8,123 bases of DNA from Fidelibacterota bacterium (GTDB taxonomy: Bacteria > Fidelibacterota > Marinisomatia > Marinisomatales > S15-B10), in the NCBI GenBank assembly GCA_002707905.1, contig PAOF01000034.1:1-8123 (forward strand), in the 5' to 3' direction. The translations under genes were made by a program, and so were the position numbers. This document shows positions 1 to 7,219 of this stretch, one piece after another. Every line of letters starts with the position of its first letter. Positions within the stretch are counted from its first letter, which is position 1. The notes beneath the pieces were generated by a model that worked only from the letters and a program-made list of their open reading frames with translations, did not search any database and was not told the origin of the DNA.

Positions 1-566
1 AACTAATTTTTCATGGTATGGCTGGTGAAGAAGTCGCATCTGGTAGCTTTCATGCTGATAATATAGCTCCTGCAATTTTAGGTGGAATAAGATTAATTCG
101 AAGCTATCAACCACTTGAAATTCTAAATCTTCCAATTCCAAAAAAATTAATATGCGTTGTTGTTCTACCCGATTTTTCAATCAATACTTATGATGCAAGA
201 AATATGCTTCCAAAAAAAGTTCCTTTAAAATCTGCGGTTGAACAAGCTGGAAATCTTGCTGGTTTTACAATTGCACTTTATCAAGAAAATTATGAATTAA
301 TGAAACGTTCTATGGTAGACCTTTTTGCTGAACCAGTAAGAGGAAAATTAATTCCAGGTTATGAAAAAATTCAATATCACTTAAAAGATGAAGAGATTAT
401 TGGATGTGGTATTTCTGGTTCAGGGCCTGCGATATTTGCACTCACAAATAATATGGATGCATCAAAAAAAATTAAAGCAATAATAATTGATGAATTTAAA
501 AAAATTGGAATTGATTCAATTGGTTACATTTCAAATGTACAAAATTCACCTCCTAAAATAGTTTAA
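1..566 (+). CDS. thrB: Homoserine kinase, 3' part (5' end outside the window)
   Basis: Homoserine kinase of the GHMP family phosphorylates L-homoserine with ATP to O-phosphohomoserine, the penultimate cytosolic step of threonine synthesis. The frame is open from base 3 and encodes about 187 residues, against roughly 310 for the full E. coli enzyme, so the N-terminal ATP-binding part lies upstream. The first visible residues, LIFHGMAGEEVASG, lead into SFHADNIAPAILGG, which matches the middle of ThrB. The ATG at base 18 is therefore internal. Further family marks are the EPVRGKLIPGY segment and the glycine-rich GHMP motif 3, GCGISGSGPAIFAL, at bases 402-443. The stop is TAA at 564-566. thrC follows after 3 bases, so the two are probably co-transcribed. 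The sequence looks closer to Bacteroidota-type ThrB than to the enteric form, which is a judgement from memory. The enzyme identity is near certain. Confidence 0.97.
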   Translation, partial: LIFHGMAGEEVASGSFHADNIAPAILGGIRLIRSYQPLEILNLPIPKKLICVVVLPDFSINTYDARNMLPKKVPLKSAVEQAGNLAGFTIALYQENYELMKRSMVDLFAEPVRGKLIPGYEKIQYHLKDEEIIGCGISGSGPAIFALTNNMDASKKIKAIIIDEFKKIGIDSIGYISNVQNSPPKIV

Positions 567-569
567 ATT

Positions 570-1841
570 TTGAAATATAGAAGCATATTAAATAATAATG
601 AATTAGTTAGTTTTTCTGATGCTTTATTTCAAGGTTTAGCACAAGATGGTAGTCTTTTTGTTCCTAATAAAATTCCAAGTTATAATCTAAAAAAAAATTA
701 TGTTACTTATCATGATTTAGCTAAAGACATTATATATCCTTTTGTAAAAGAAAATATTAATCATAATGAACTAGAGAAAATATGTGAAGAATCATTTAAT
801 TTTAAAGTTCCTTTAAAAAAAATTGATGATAAAATTTATATTTTAGAATTATTTCATGGTCCAACTCTAGCTTTTAAGGATTTTGCAGCTAGGTTTTTAG
901 CTAGATCTTTCTCCATTTTAAATCAAAATAAATTAACAATTTTAGTTGCTACTTCTGGTGATACTGGTGGTGCTGTTGCAAATGGTTTTTCAGGGGTTGA
1001 GGGAATAAATGTTGTAATTTTGTATCCTTCTAAAAGAGTAACTGAAATTCAAGAGCTACAATTAACCAGGGTTCAAAAAAATGTAAAATCTATTGAAGTA
1101 AATGGTACATTTGATGACTGTCAAAAATTAGTCAAAATGGCTTTTTCTGACAAGAAATTAAGAAATAACATAAATCTTACATCAGCTAATTCAATAAATA
1201 TTGGTAGACTTATACCTCAAATTACATATTATGTTTGGGCAAAAAAAAAATTAGAAAATTTAGGAGAACCTACTTTTTGTGTGCCTAGTGGTAATTTGGG
1301 AAACTTAACTGGAGGTATTTTAGCAAAACTTAGCGGAGTCAAAATTAAAAGATTTTTAGCAACCACAAATTCAAATGACTCTCTAGTTAGATATTTAAAA
1401 AATGGAAATTTTAAAATTGAATCAACAATTAAAACTATATCTAATGCGATGGATGTAGGAGACCCAAGTAACCTCGAGCGTATAAAATTTTTATATAATT
1501 TTAATTTAAATAATATAAAAAAGGATTTAAAATCTACTAGTGTAAATGATGCAAAAACAATTAAAATGATAAAAAAAATTAAAAAAGATTATAATTATAC
1601 AGTTTGTCCACATACAGCAGTTGGTTTAGCTAACATTGAAAATAAAAAATGGAAAAACTCACCTGTTATTTATTTAGCTACTGCACATCCATTAAAATTT
1701 AAAAACATTATAGAGCCTATTATTGAAGAAAAAATTAAACTTCCTTCTTCAATAAAGTCTCTATATAAAAAGAAAAAAAAATCAATTTCAATGAATCCAA
1801 GCTATGAAAATTTTAAAAATTTTCTTCTAACAAATTTCTAA
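570..1841 (+). CDS. thrC: Threonine synthase (PLP-dependent), TTG start
   Basis: Threonine synthase converts O-phosphohomoserine to L-threonine and phosphate in the cytosol, using pyridoxal phosphate. The 423 residues match the length of the E. coli-type enzyme (about 428), so the gene is complete. The N-terminus (MKYRSILNN, then GLAQDGSLFVP) is the usual start of the family, which fixes the start at TTG 570 even though no Shine-Dalgarno sequence precedes it. The PLP-binding lysine is Lys103 in HGPTLAFKDFAARF. A glycine/serine-rich phosphate-binding segment TSGDTGGAV lies at 128-136. The PSGNLGN loop at 239-245 carries Leu where many relatives have Phe. NAMDVGDPSN spans about 292-301, and the HTAVGL and TAHPLKF segments lie near the C-terminus. 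It lies 3 bases after thrB and 2 bases before ppc, so it is in an operon. Three runs of 9-10 adenines lie inside the gene. Confidence is very high. Confidence 0.97.
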   Translation: MKYRSILNNNELVSFSDALFQGLAQDGSLFVPNKIPSYNLKKNYVTYHDLAKDIIYPFVKENINHNELEKICEESFNFKVPLKKIDDKIYILELFHGPTLAFKDFAARFLARSFSILNQNKLTILVATSGDTGGAVANGFSGVEGINVVILYPSKRVTEIQELQLTRVQKNVKSIEVNGTFDDCQKLVKMAFSDKKLRNNINLTSANSINIGRLIPQITYYVWAKKKLENLGEPTFCVPSGNLGNLTGGILAKLSGVKIKRFLATTNSNDSLVRYLKNGNFKIESTIKTISNAMDVGDPSNLERIKFLYNFNLNNIKKDLKSTSVNDAKTIKMIKKIKKDYNYTVCPHTAVGLANIENKKWKNSPVIYLATAHPLKFKNIIEPIIEEKIKLPSSIKSLYKKKKKSISMNPSYENFKNFLLTNF

Positions 1842-1843
1842 TC

Positions 1844-4600
1844 ATGAGAAACAATTTAAAAAATTTAATTAAGTTTTCAGCAGAACAATTATTAACTAAA
1901 TCATTAACTAAAAGAGTTATATATATAGCTACAATTTTAGATGAGATTTATAGTGAAAATAATATAAAAGAATATCAAATATTAAGAAATAGTCTTTTCA
2001 ATGTAATAATTAAATCAAATTTTAAATATAACTATAATAAAATTCAAACATTGTTTAAAAAATGGTCAATTGATCAAATAGATTTTTCATTAAAGTTTTT
2101 TAGTACCTTCTTTCACTTGCTTAACCAAGCTGAGTTACAAGAAATTAATTCAATAAATAAAAAAAGAAGTGATAATTCAAACGTTAAAAAACCTTTATCT
2201 GATTCAATACAAGAATCAATAAAATTGTATAAAGAATCAAATATATCTTTAAATCAAACCCTTAATTACATCGATAAAATTAATATCATTCCAACTTTTA
2301 CTGCTCACCCAACAGAAGCAAGGCGACAGTCATTACTTGACAAACAGCAAGCTTTAACTTTAGACATAGAAAAATTATTGTTTACTGAAATAAGTAAAAA
2401 TAAAAAAGAATATTTAAATGAAAAAATAAAAAGATCTTTAACTATGTTATTGTTAACAGACGACTTAAGGACTACAAGAGTTACTGTGAGTGATGAGATA
2501 AAAAATACAATTTATCATTGTACTCGATCATTGTGGAATGCAATACCAGAATTACATAAAGATCTTTCTAACTCTATGAAATTATATTATGATTATGAAC
2601 TAAAAACAAAAGATTTTATAAAGTTTAGAACTTGGGTTGGTGGAGATAGAGATGGAAACCCAAATGTTACAAATGAAATTACTCAAAATGCAATAAGCAT
2701 ACAAAAAATTACCATTCTCGAAAAATATAAAAATTCATTGACTGAAGTTTATAGGGACTTAAGTTTAAAAATCAGAAAATCTGAGAAAAATATTGATTTA
2801 TTTAAATCAATAAAAAATGATTTGAAAAAAATTAAAATTTCAAATCATATTGTTGAACGATTAAAATTTGAACCAATCAGATTAAAAATAAACTGCATTC
2901 AATTTAAAATTGATGTTCTTATTTCAGATATTAAAAATAATAAAAATGAATTATCTTACTCTGCATTAGAGTTTCAGGAAGATTTAAATGTTATTTATGA
3001 GACTCTTAAAAAACAAAACTTTTCTATTTTATATAAAAACGGACCACTTAATGATTTAATTATAAGATCAAAAACTTTTGGCTTTATACTTATGAGTTTA
3101 GACATTCGTCAACATTCAAATAATCATGAAAAAGCAATTGATGAAATTTTTTCTAGTTTTAATATAATTAATAATTACTCTAAAATTGATGAAATAAATA
3201 AATCCAAAATTTTATGTGATCAATTCTTTAATTCAAAGATTAATATTGATAAAATCTCATCTCATAAATTTTCAAAAGAAACCATACAACTTTTAGAAAC
3301 ATTTAAAACAATAAAAAGCGAGTTAAGAAAAGATTCTTCATGCATTTCGTCATATATAATAAGTATGACACATACAAAATCAGATATTTTAGAGGTTTTA
3401 TTTTTGCTAAAATTATTTGATGTAATATTAATAAAAAATAATAGATTAATTTCTTATATAGATGTTGTTCCTCTTTATGAAACAATCGATGATTTATATA
3501 ATGCTCCAAATCTATTGATGGAACTAATTAACGATAATGTTTATAGTAAATACCTTATTAGCAGGAATAATTTTCAAGAGGTGATGTTAGGATATTCTGA
3601 TAGTAATAAAGATGGTGGAATGGGCATGGCGACATGGGCATTAAATGAAAGCCAAGAAAAAATTGCAAAGTTATTTAATGAAAAAAATATTAACCATAGG
3701 CTTTTTCATGGAAGAGGAGGCTCAGTAAGTAGAGGTGGTGGAAAAACAAAACTTGCTATTTTAAGCTTACCTAAAGAATGTCAAAACGGAACAATAAGAA
3801 TGACAGAACAAGGAGAGGTTATTTCTTATAGATATGGATCAGGTGAAATCGCAAAAAGACATTTGGAACAAATTGTAAATGCGGTACTCAAAGGTCTTAT
3901 TTCAAAGTCTAATATCAGTAAAAAAGATGAAATTAGTTTACTATCAAAAATTGCTCGTTCATCAGAAGAAGTTTATAAAAATAAAATATTTTCTAATGAA
4001 TGTTGGGATTTTTTCATAAATGTTTCTCCAATTAAACATATTAGTAGGCTTCCAATTGCATCTCGTCCTGCATCCAGATCTACACTTGAGAGTTTTAATG
4101 ATTTAAGAGCAATTCCATGGGTTTTTTCATGGATTCAAACCAGATATAATATTCCCGGTTGGTTTGGACTTGGATCATCTCTATATGAAATATCAAATCA
4201 AAAAAAAGATATTGAAGTTTTGATAAACCTGTATAAAAAGTCAGCTATTTTTCAACACTTATTAAATAAAATGTCTTTTGAAATGGCAAGAGCTCAACTA
4301 CCAATATCTAAACTTTACACTGATTTAACAAATAATAAAGAGTTTCACAATATAATTCAAGATGAGTTCAATTTATGTATAGAGATGTACAAACTTATAA
4401 CAAAAAATAAATCATTGCTTCAAAGAAGTCCAGTAATTGAAAATTCTATAAAGTTTAGAAACCCAATAGCTGATTTAATCAATTTAATTCAGATTGAACT
4501 TTTGAATAGATGGAAAAATGGAAACAAAGAAAAGGAAATTCAAAAATCCATTTTTGCTAGCATCAACGCTATTGCTGCCTCAATGCAAACTACTGGATGA
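1844..4600 (+). CDS. ppc: Phosphoenolpyruvate carboxylase
   Basis: PEP carboxylase irreversibly joins bicarbonate to phosphoenolpyruvate, giving oxaloacetate and phosphate, a cytosolic anaplerotic reaction. The 918 residues compare with 883 in E. coli, so the gene is complete. Catalytic marks appear in order: TAHPTEARRQS with His155 (E. coli His138), GGDRDGNPNVT at 266-276, LDIRQHS with Arg422 (E. coli Arg396), GYSDSNKDGG at 583-592, and the mobile loop HGRGGSVSRGGG at 622-633 with Arg630 (E. coli Arg587). The loop has Ser629 where E. coli has Gly586. At the inhibitor (aspartate/malate) site, Arg872 keeps E. coli Arg832 and Arg816 replaces Lys773. The C-terminus reads AASMQTTG where E. coli ends RNTG, so Asn881 becomes Thr916. 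The gene starts 2 bases after thrC without a visible Shine-Dalgarno sequence. This position suggests it feeds oxaloacetate to the aspartate/threonine branch (inference). It ends 2 bases from convergent proC. Identity is very secure. Confidence 0.97.
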   Translation: MRNNLKNLIKFSAEQLLTKSLTKRVIYIATILDEIYSENNIKEYQILRNSLFNVIIKSNFKYNYNKIQTLFKKWSIDQIDFSLKFFSTFFHLLNQAELQEINSINKKRSDNSNVKKPLSDSIQESIKLYKESNISLNQTLNYIDKINIIPTFTAHPTEARRQSLLDKQQALTLDIEKLLFTEISKNKKEYLNEKIKRSLTMLLLTDDLRTTRVTVSDEIKNTIYHCTRSLWNAIPELHKDLSNSMKLYYDYELKTKDFIKFRTWVGGDRDGNPNVTNEITQNAISIQKITILEKYKNSLTEVYRDLSLKIRKSEKNIDLFKSIKNDLKKIKISNHIVERLKFEPIRLKINCIQFKIDVLISDIKNNKNELSYSALEFQEDLNVIYETLKKQNFSILYKNGPLNDLIIRSKTFGFILMSLDIRQHSNNHEKAIDEIFSSFNIINNYSKIDEINKSKILCDQFFNSKINIDKISSHKFSKETIQLLETFKTIKSELRKDSSCISSYIISMTHTKSDILEVLFLLKLFDVILIKNNRLISYIDVVPLYETIDDLYNAPNLLMELINDNVYSKYLISRNNFQEVMLGYSDSNKDGGMGMATWALNESQEKIAKLFNEKNINHRLFHGRGGSVSRGGGKTKLAILSLPKECQNGTIRMTEQGEVISYRYGSGEIAKRHLEQIVNAVLKGLISKSNISKKDEISLLSKIARSSEEVYKNKIFSNECWDFFINVSPIKHISRLPIASRPASRSTLESFNDLRAIPWVFSWIQTRYNIPGWFGLGSSLYEISNQKKDIEVLINLYKKSAIFQHLLNKMSFEMARAQLPISKLYTDLTNNKEFHNIIQDEFNLCIEMYKLITKNKSLLQRSPVIENSIKFRNPIADLINLIQIELLNRWKNGNKEKEIQKSIFASINAIAASMQTTG

Positions 4601-4602
4601 TA

Positions 4603-5451
4603 TTACTTGATTTTATTTAATTTTTCTGCCGATTTAACTATGGCATGAATCATTGCTGAACTAAATCCACTATGATCCATTTCATTTAGACCAGATATTG
4701 TGATTCCCTTTGGAGTTGTAACTTTATCAATTTGCAATTCCGGATGATCATTTGAATCATTTACTAATGATGCCGCACCTTTTGCTGTTTGCGCAGCTAA
4801 TGCCAAAGCTTCATCAGCATGAAATCCAATTTCTGTTCCGCCATGTGCAGCTGCTCTTATTGATCTTAAGAAAAATGCTAGACCTGAACCACATAAAGCT
4901 GTTGCAGCTCCAATCAATTCTTCTTCAATAACTTTTACCATTCCTAATTTTGAAAAAATATTTAAAACGTTCTTTCTATTCATCAAATCACGTTGATAAT
5001 CATTATTATCAGAACTATTTTTCATGGATAAACAAGTCATTGATTCACAAAGTTCCACAGCTATATTGGGCATTACTCTAAAAATAGAAAATTCAATACT
5101 TTTATTTGCAATTAAGTATTCCTTTTCGATATCATGAATACTTACTCCAGCTATTGTTGAAGCAAGAACTTGAGAAGAATTAATTTCTATAGAATTATCT
5201 TTAAAAAATGATTTTAAGTCTTTTGGTCCAATAGAAAGAATAATTAAATCTGATTTTTCAATAGCTGATTGTTGGTTCGCTTCAATTTGAAAACCAAAAG
5301 AATTTGATTCTTTTAATAATTCAACATTTCTTCTATTTAAAATTATATCTGAGGGTTGATATTGTTTTGATTTAATTAAACCTTTTGCAATTGAAAAGCC
5401 TAATCTTCCAGCACCAATAATTGATATTTTATTTATTTTATTTTCTTTCAC
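4603..5451 (-). CDS. proC: Pyrroline-5-carboxylate reductase, GTG start
   Basis: P5C reductase reduces 1-pyrroline-5-carboxylate to L-proline with NAD(P)H, the last step of proline synthesis, in the cytosol. The 282 residues are slightly longer than E. coli ProC (269). An N-terminal Rossmann segment ISIIGAGRLGFSIAKG carries the GxGxxG glycines at 13, 15 and 18. The helical C-terminal domain includes CGSGLAF at 187-193 and the family signature VTTPKGITISGL from residue 244. Leu191 stands where most ProC proteins have Pro (GSGPA). Lys248 occupies a position that is usually Gly but is variable in the family. The start is GTG at 5449-5451. An AAGGA stretch 7 bases upstream and the right distance to the Rossmann fold support it. 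The first 14 bases overlap the end of the pterin dehydratase gene in another frame, so translation is probably coupled. Identity is secure, though other reductases of the same fold were considered. Confidence 0.93.
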   Translation of the reverse strand: MKENKINKISIIGAGRLGFSIAKGLIKSKQYQPSDIILNRRNVELLKESNSFGFQIEANQQSAIEKSDLIILSIGPKDLKSFFKDNSIEINSSQVLASTIAGVSIHDIEKEYLIANKSIEFSIFRVMPNIAVELCESMTCLSMKNSSDNNDYQRDLMNRKNVLNIFSKLGMVKVIEEELIGAATALCGSGLAFFLRSIRAAAHGGTEIGFHADEALALAAQTAKGAASLVNDSNDHPELQIDKVTTPKGITISGLNEMDHSGFSSAMIHAIVKSAEKLNKIK

Positions 5452-5698
5452 TTGTAATTCCTTGATTAAAAAGTTTGTCTATATCATTTGATAATTTAAT
5501 ATCTCTTTCAGTAATTTTTCCAGCATCATGAGATGTTAATTTAATAATAACTTTACACCATAAAATTTCTATTTCTGGATGGTGATTGTTTTTTTCAGAT
5601 ATTAAAGCAACCTCATCAACAAAAGAAATTCCATCTAAATATTTCTTAAAAGAAAAACTCTTGATTAAATACTTGTCTATCGTTTCCCAATTTTTCAT
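5438..5698 (-). CDS. Pterin-4a-carbinolamine dehydratase
   Basis: This enzyme dehydrates 4a-hydroxytetrahydropterin, the product that aromatic amino-acid hydroxylases release, so that the pterin cofactor can be reduced and reused. Some family members instead act in molybdopterin metabolism or have no known partner. The protein has 86 residues, a little shorter than the usual 95-115. It fits the family's catalytic pattern exactly: Glu35, then His39-His40-Pro41, Trp47, a third His at position 57 in TSHDAGKIT, and Asp66. The three histidines are the known active-site residues. The ATG start at 5696-5698 has no Shine-Dalgarno sequence. The gene starts 18 bases after the transporter gene and overlaps proC by 14 bases, so it sits mid-operon. 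No phenylalanine hydroxylase (phhA) is in view, so the symbol phhB is withheld. The family is secure, the physiological role open. Confidence 0.92.
   Translation of the reverse strand: MKNWETIDKYLIKSFSFKKYLDGISFVDEVALISEKNNHHPEIEILWCKVIIKLTSHDAGKITERDIKLSNDIDKLFNQGITSERK
5457..5464 (-). promoter_or_regulatory. Shine-Dalgarno site of proC
   Basis: Read on the minus strand the sequence is CAAGGAAT. Its AGGA core ends 7 bases before the GTG start of proC. The site lies inside the coding region of the upstream pterin dehydratase gene. It is the only clear Shine-Dalgarno-like site in front of any visible start in this window, and it decides the choice of the GTG start. Confidence 0.6.
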
Positions 5699-5716
5699 TA
5701 ATTTATTAAATGTATT

Positions 5717-7210
5717 TTAGATTTGAAATTTTCTTCTAAAATTTTTATTACAAAGTTTTAATATTAAAATCACTATTAACCATTGCATAATACATGTCAT
5801 AAAACTATATGAATAAAATGGATTATACCAATGTTCTTTTTCATAAATTGATAAAGATAAAAATAACCACCAACAAACTAACATAATTCCTAATATCGGT
5901 ACAATATATTTTATAATAAATTTCCATTTTAAATTTAAATTCCAATCAAATTTATTATTTTCAATTTGTTCTAACATTAGTTTATCTGGGCTAAATTTAA
6001 TTACCCCAAATGCAATGATTATTCCAGAAATAATAAGACCAATTCCCCAAACAAAGTCCTGATTTGAAAAAAAACTTGAACTATAAGCAGATGGAACACT
6101 TAATAAAAATATTCCACTGCAAATAAAAATTATACTTTTTTTTCTATTCACGCCTAAATCAATCAAGTTTTTACAACTTAATTCAATCATTGATATAAAT
6201 GATGAAATACCTGCAATTAATAGGCCTAAAAAAAATATAACTGATAAATATCTTCCTAATGAAATCTCATTAAATAGTTGCGGTATCCAAATAAAAGTTA
6301 AACCTGTTGAAGCTGGTCCATCATCTCTCAAAGTATCAATTATAAAATCTTGAGTTTGACCATTTATAATTAAAATCGAAAAAACTGTACTAAAAATCAT
6401 AATTCCAGCTATTAAAGATATTAAATTATTTCCAATAGCAGTAATAAAAGCATTTTTTACAATTCCAAATTTATATTTAATATAAATCGCATAAGTTAAG
6501 AATAATCCCCAACCTGCTCCTGTATCCCATGCATTCTGAGTTAAAGCATCTAACCATAATTTCGGTTTTAATAATTCTTCAAAATCAATCGAAAAGAAAA
6601 ATTTTATTCCAGTCATAGAATTTGGTAATGTTAAAGATCTTATAAAACAGATTAATAAAATAAAAAATAAAATTGGAATTATAATTTTATTTACTTTTTG
6701 AATAGACATTACGCCCTTAGAAATGATTAAACCACCTAAAATAATAACGACAGCATTGCAAATTAACGGGAAAAAGCTTGACTGAAAATTATTCCAAATA
6801 AGCCATGATTCTGATGTTTGATTTGGGAGTGTGTTGAAAACAAAATATACAAAATAATATAAGCACCAGCCTATAACTACAGAGTAATAACATGAAATCA
6901 TAAAAGTTACAAATCCAATAAAACCACCCATCCAACCTAAATTTTTACCGACTAAATTATAATAAGATTTGATTGTACCATTCCTAAATTTTCTTCCAAT
7001 AATATACTCCGATATAATTAATGGAATACTCCAAATAAATAAAAATATAATCCAAGGAATTAAAAAAGTTCCTGCACCGTTTTCACCACTATTTAAAGCC
7101 ATAATGCGAGGAAATCTCCAAATATTTCCTGTTCCAACAGCAACCCCAATAGCTGAAATTAAAAATGTTAGCCTTGATGAAAATCTATTTTTTTCTATAT
7201 GACTTATCAT
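5717..7210 (-). CDS. Neurotransmitter:sodium symporter family transporter
   Basis: A polytopic inner-membrane carrier of the NSS (SLC6, LeuT-fold) family, which brings amino acids or related amines into the cell with Na+. The 497 residues hold about 12 hydrophobic segments, the last two at about 433-452 and 465-485. TM1 reads SAIGVAVGTGNIWRFPR and keeps the Na+ ligands Ala24, Val25 and Asn29 (LeuT Ala22, Val23, Asn27) and Arg32. TM3 keeps the substrate-contacting Tyr109 (LeuT Tyr108). TM6 reads TQNAWDTGAGWG with Asp229 where LeuT has Thr254. In TM7, Asn261 matches Asn286 and Ser265 replaces Glu290. TM8 keeps Ser336 and Ser337 at the Na2 site. The TM6-TM7 alignment needs no gap. Trp228 and Trp234 replace the pocket residues Phe253 and Phe259. 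The substrate cannot be named, though an amino acid is likely. It starts 9 bases after the FG-GAP gene with no Shine-Dalgarno sequence. Family assignment is very secure. Confidence 0.96.
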   Translation of the reverse strand: MISHIEKNRFSSRLTFLISAIGVAVGTGNIWRFPRIMALNSGENGAGTFLIPWIIFLFIWSIPLIISEYIIGRKFRNGTIKSYYNLVGKNLGWMGGFIGFVTFMISCYYSVVIGWCLYYFVYFVFNTLPNQTSESWLIWNNFQSSFFPLICNAVVIILGGLIISKGVMSIQKVNKIIIPILFFILLICFIRSLTLPNSMTGIKFFFSIDFEELLKPKLWLDALTQNAWDTGAGWGLFLTYAIYIKYKFGIVKNAFITAIGNNLISLIAGIMIFSTVFSILIINGQTQDFIIDTLRDDGPASTGLTFIWIPQLFNEISLGRYLSVIFFLGLLIAGISSFISMIELSCKNLIDLGVNRKKSIIFICSGIFLLSVPSAYSSSFFSNQDFVWGIGLIISGIIIAFGVIKFSPDKLMLEQIENNKFDWNLNLKWKFIIKYIVPILGIMLVCWWLFLSLSIYEKEHWYNPFYSYSFMTCIMQWLIVILILKLCNKNFRRKFQI

Positions 7211-7219
7211 TGTATTTTT

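Noticed and set aside
18..20. ATG as the start of homoserine kinase
   Set aside because: The frame is open upstream and the residues before it match the interior of ThrB, so the gene is cut by the window edge.
3303..3509. 68-residue minus-strand open frame
   Set aside because: It lies wholly inside ppc, which is well supported, and its Lys/Leu-rich translation resembles no family. It is a shadow of AT-rich coding sequence.
4596..4640. Bidirectional terminator between ppc and proC
   Set aside because: The region is T-rich, but I found no inverted repeat able to form a stem.
6969..7202. 77-residue plus-strand open frame
   Set aside because: It is antisense to the conserved first membrane helices of the NSS transporter and has no recognisable domain.
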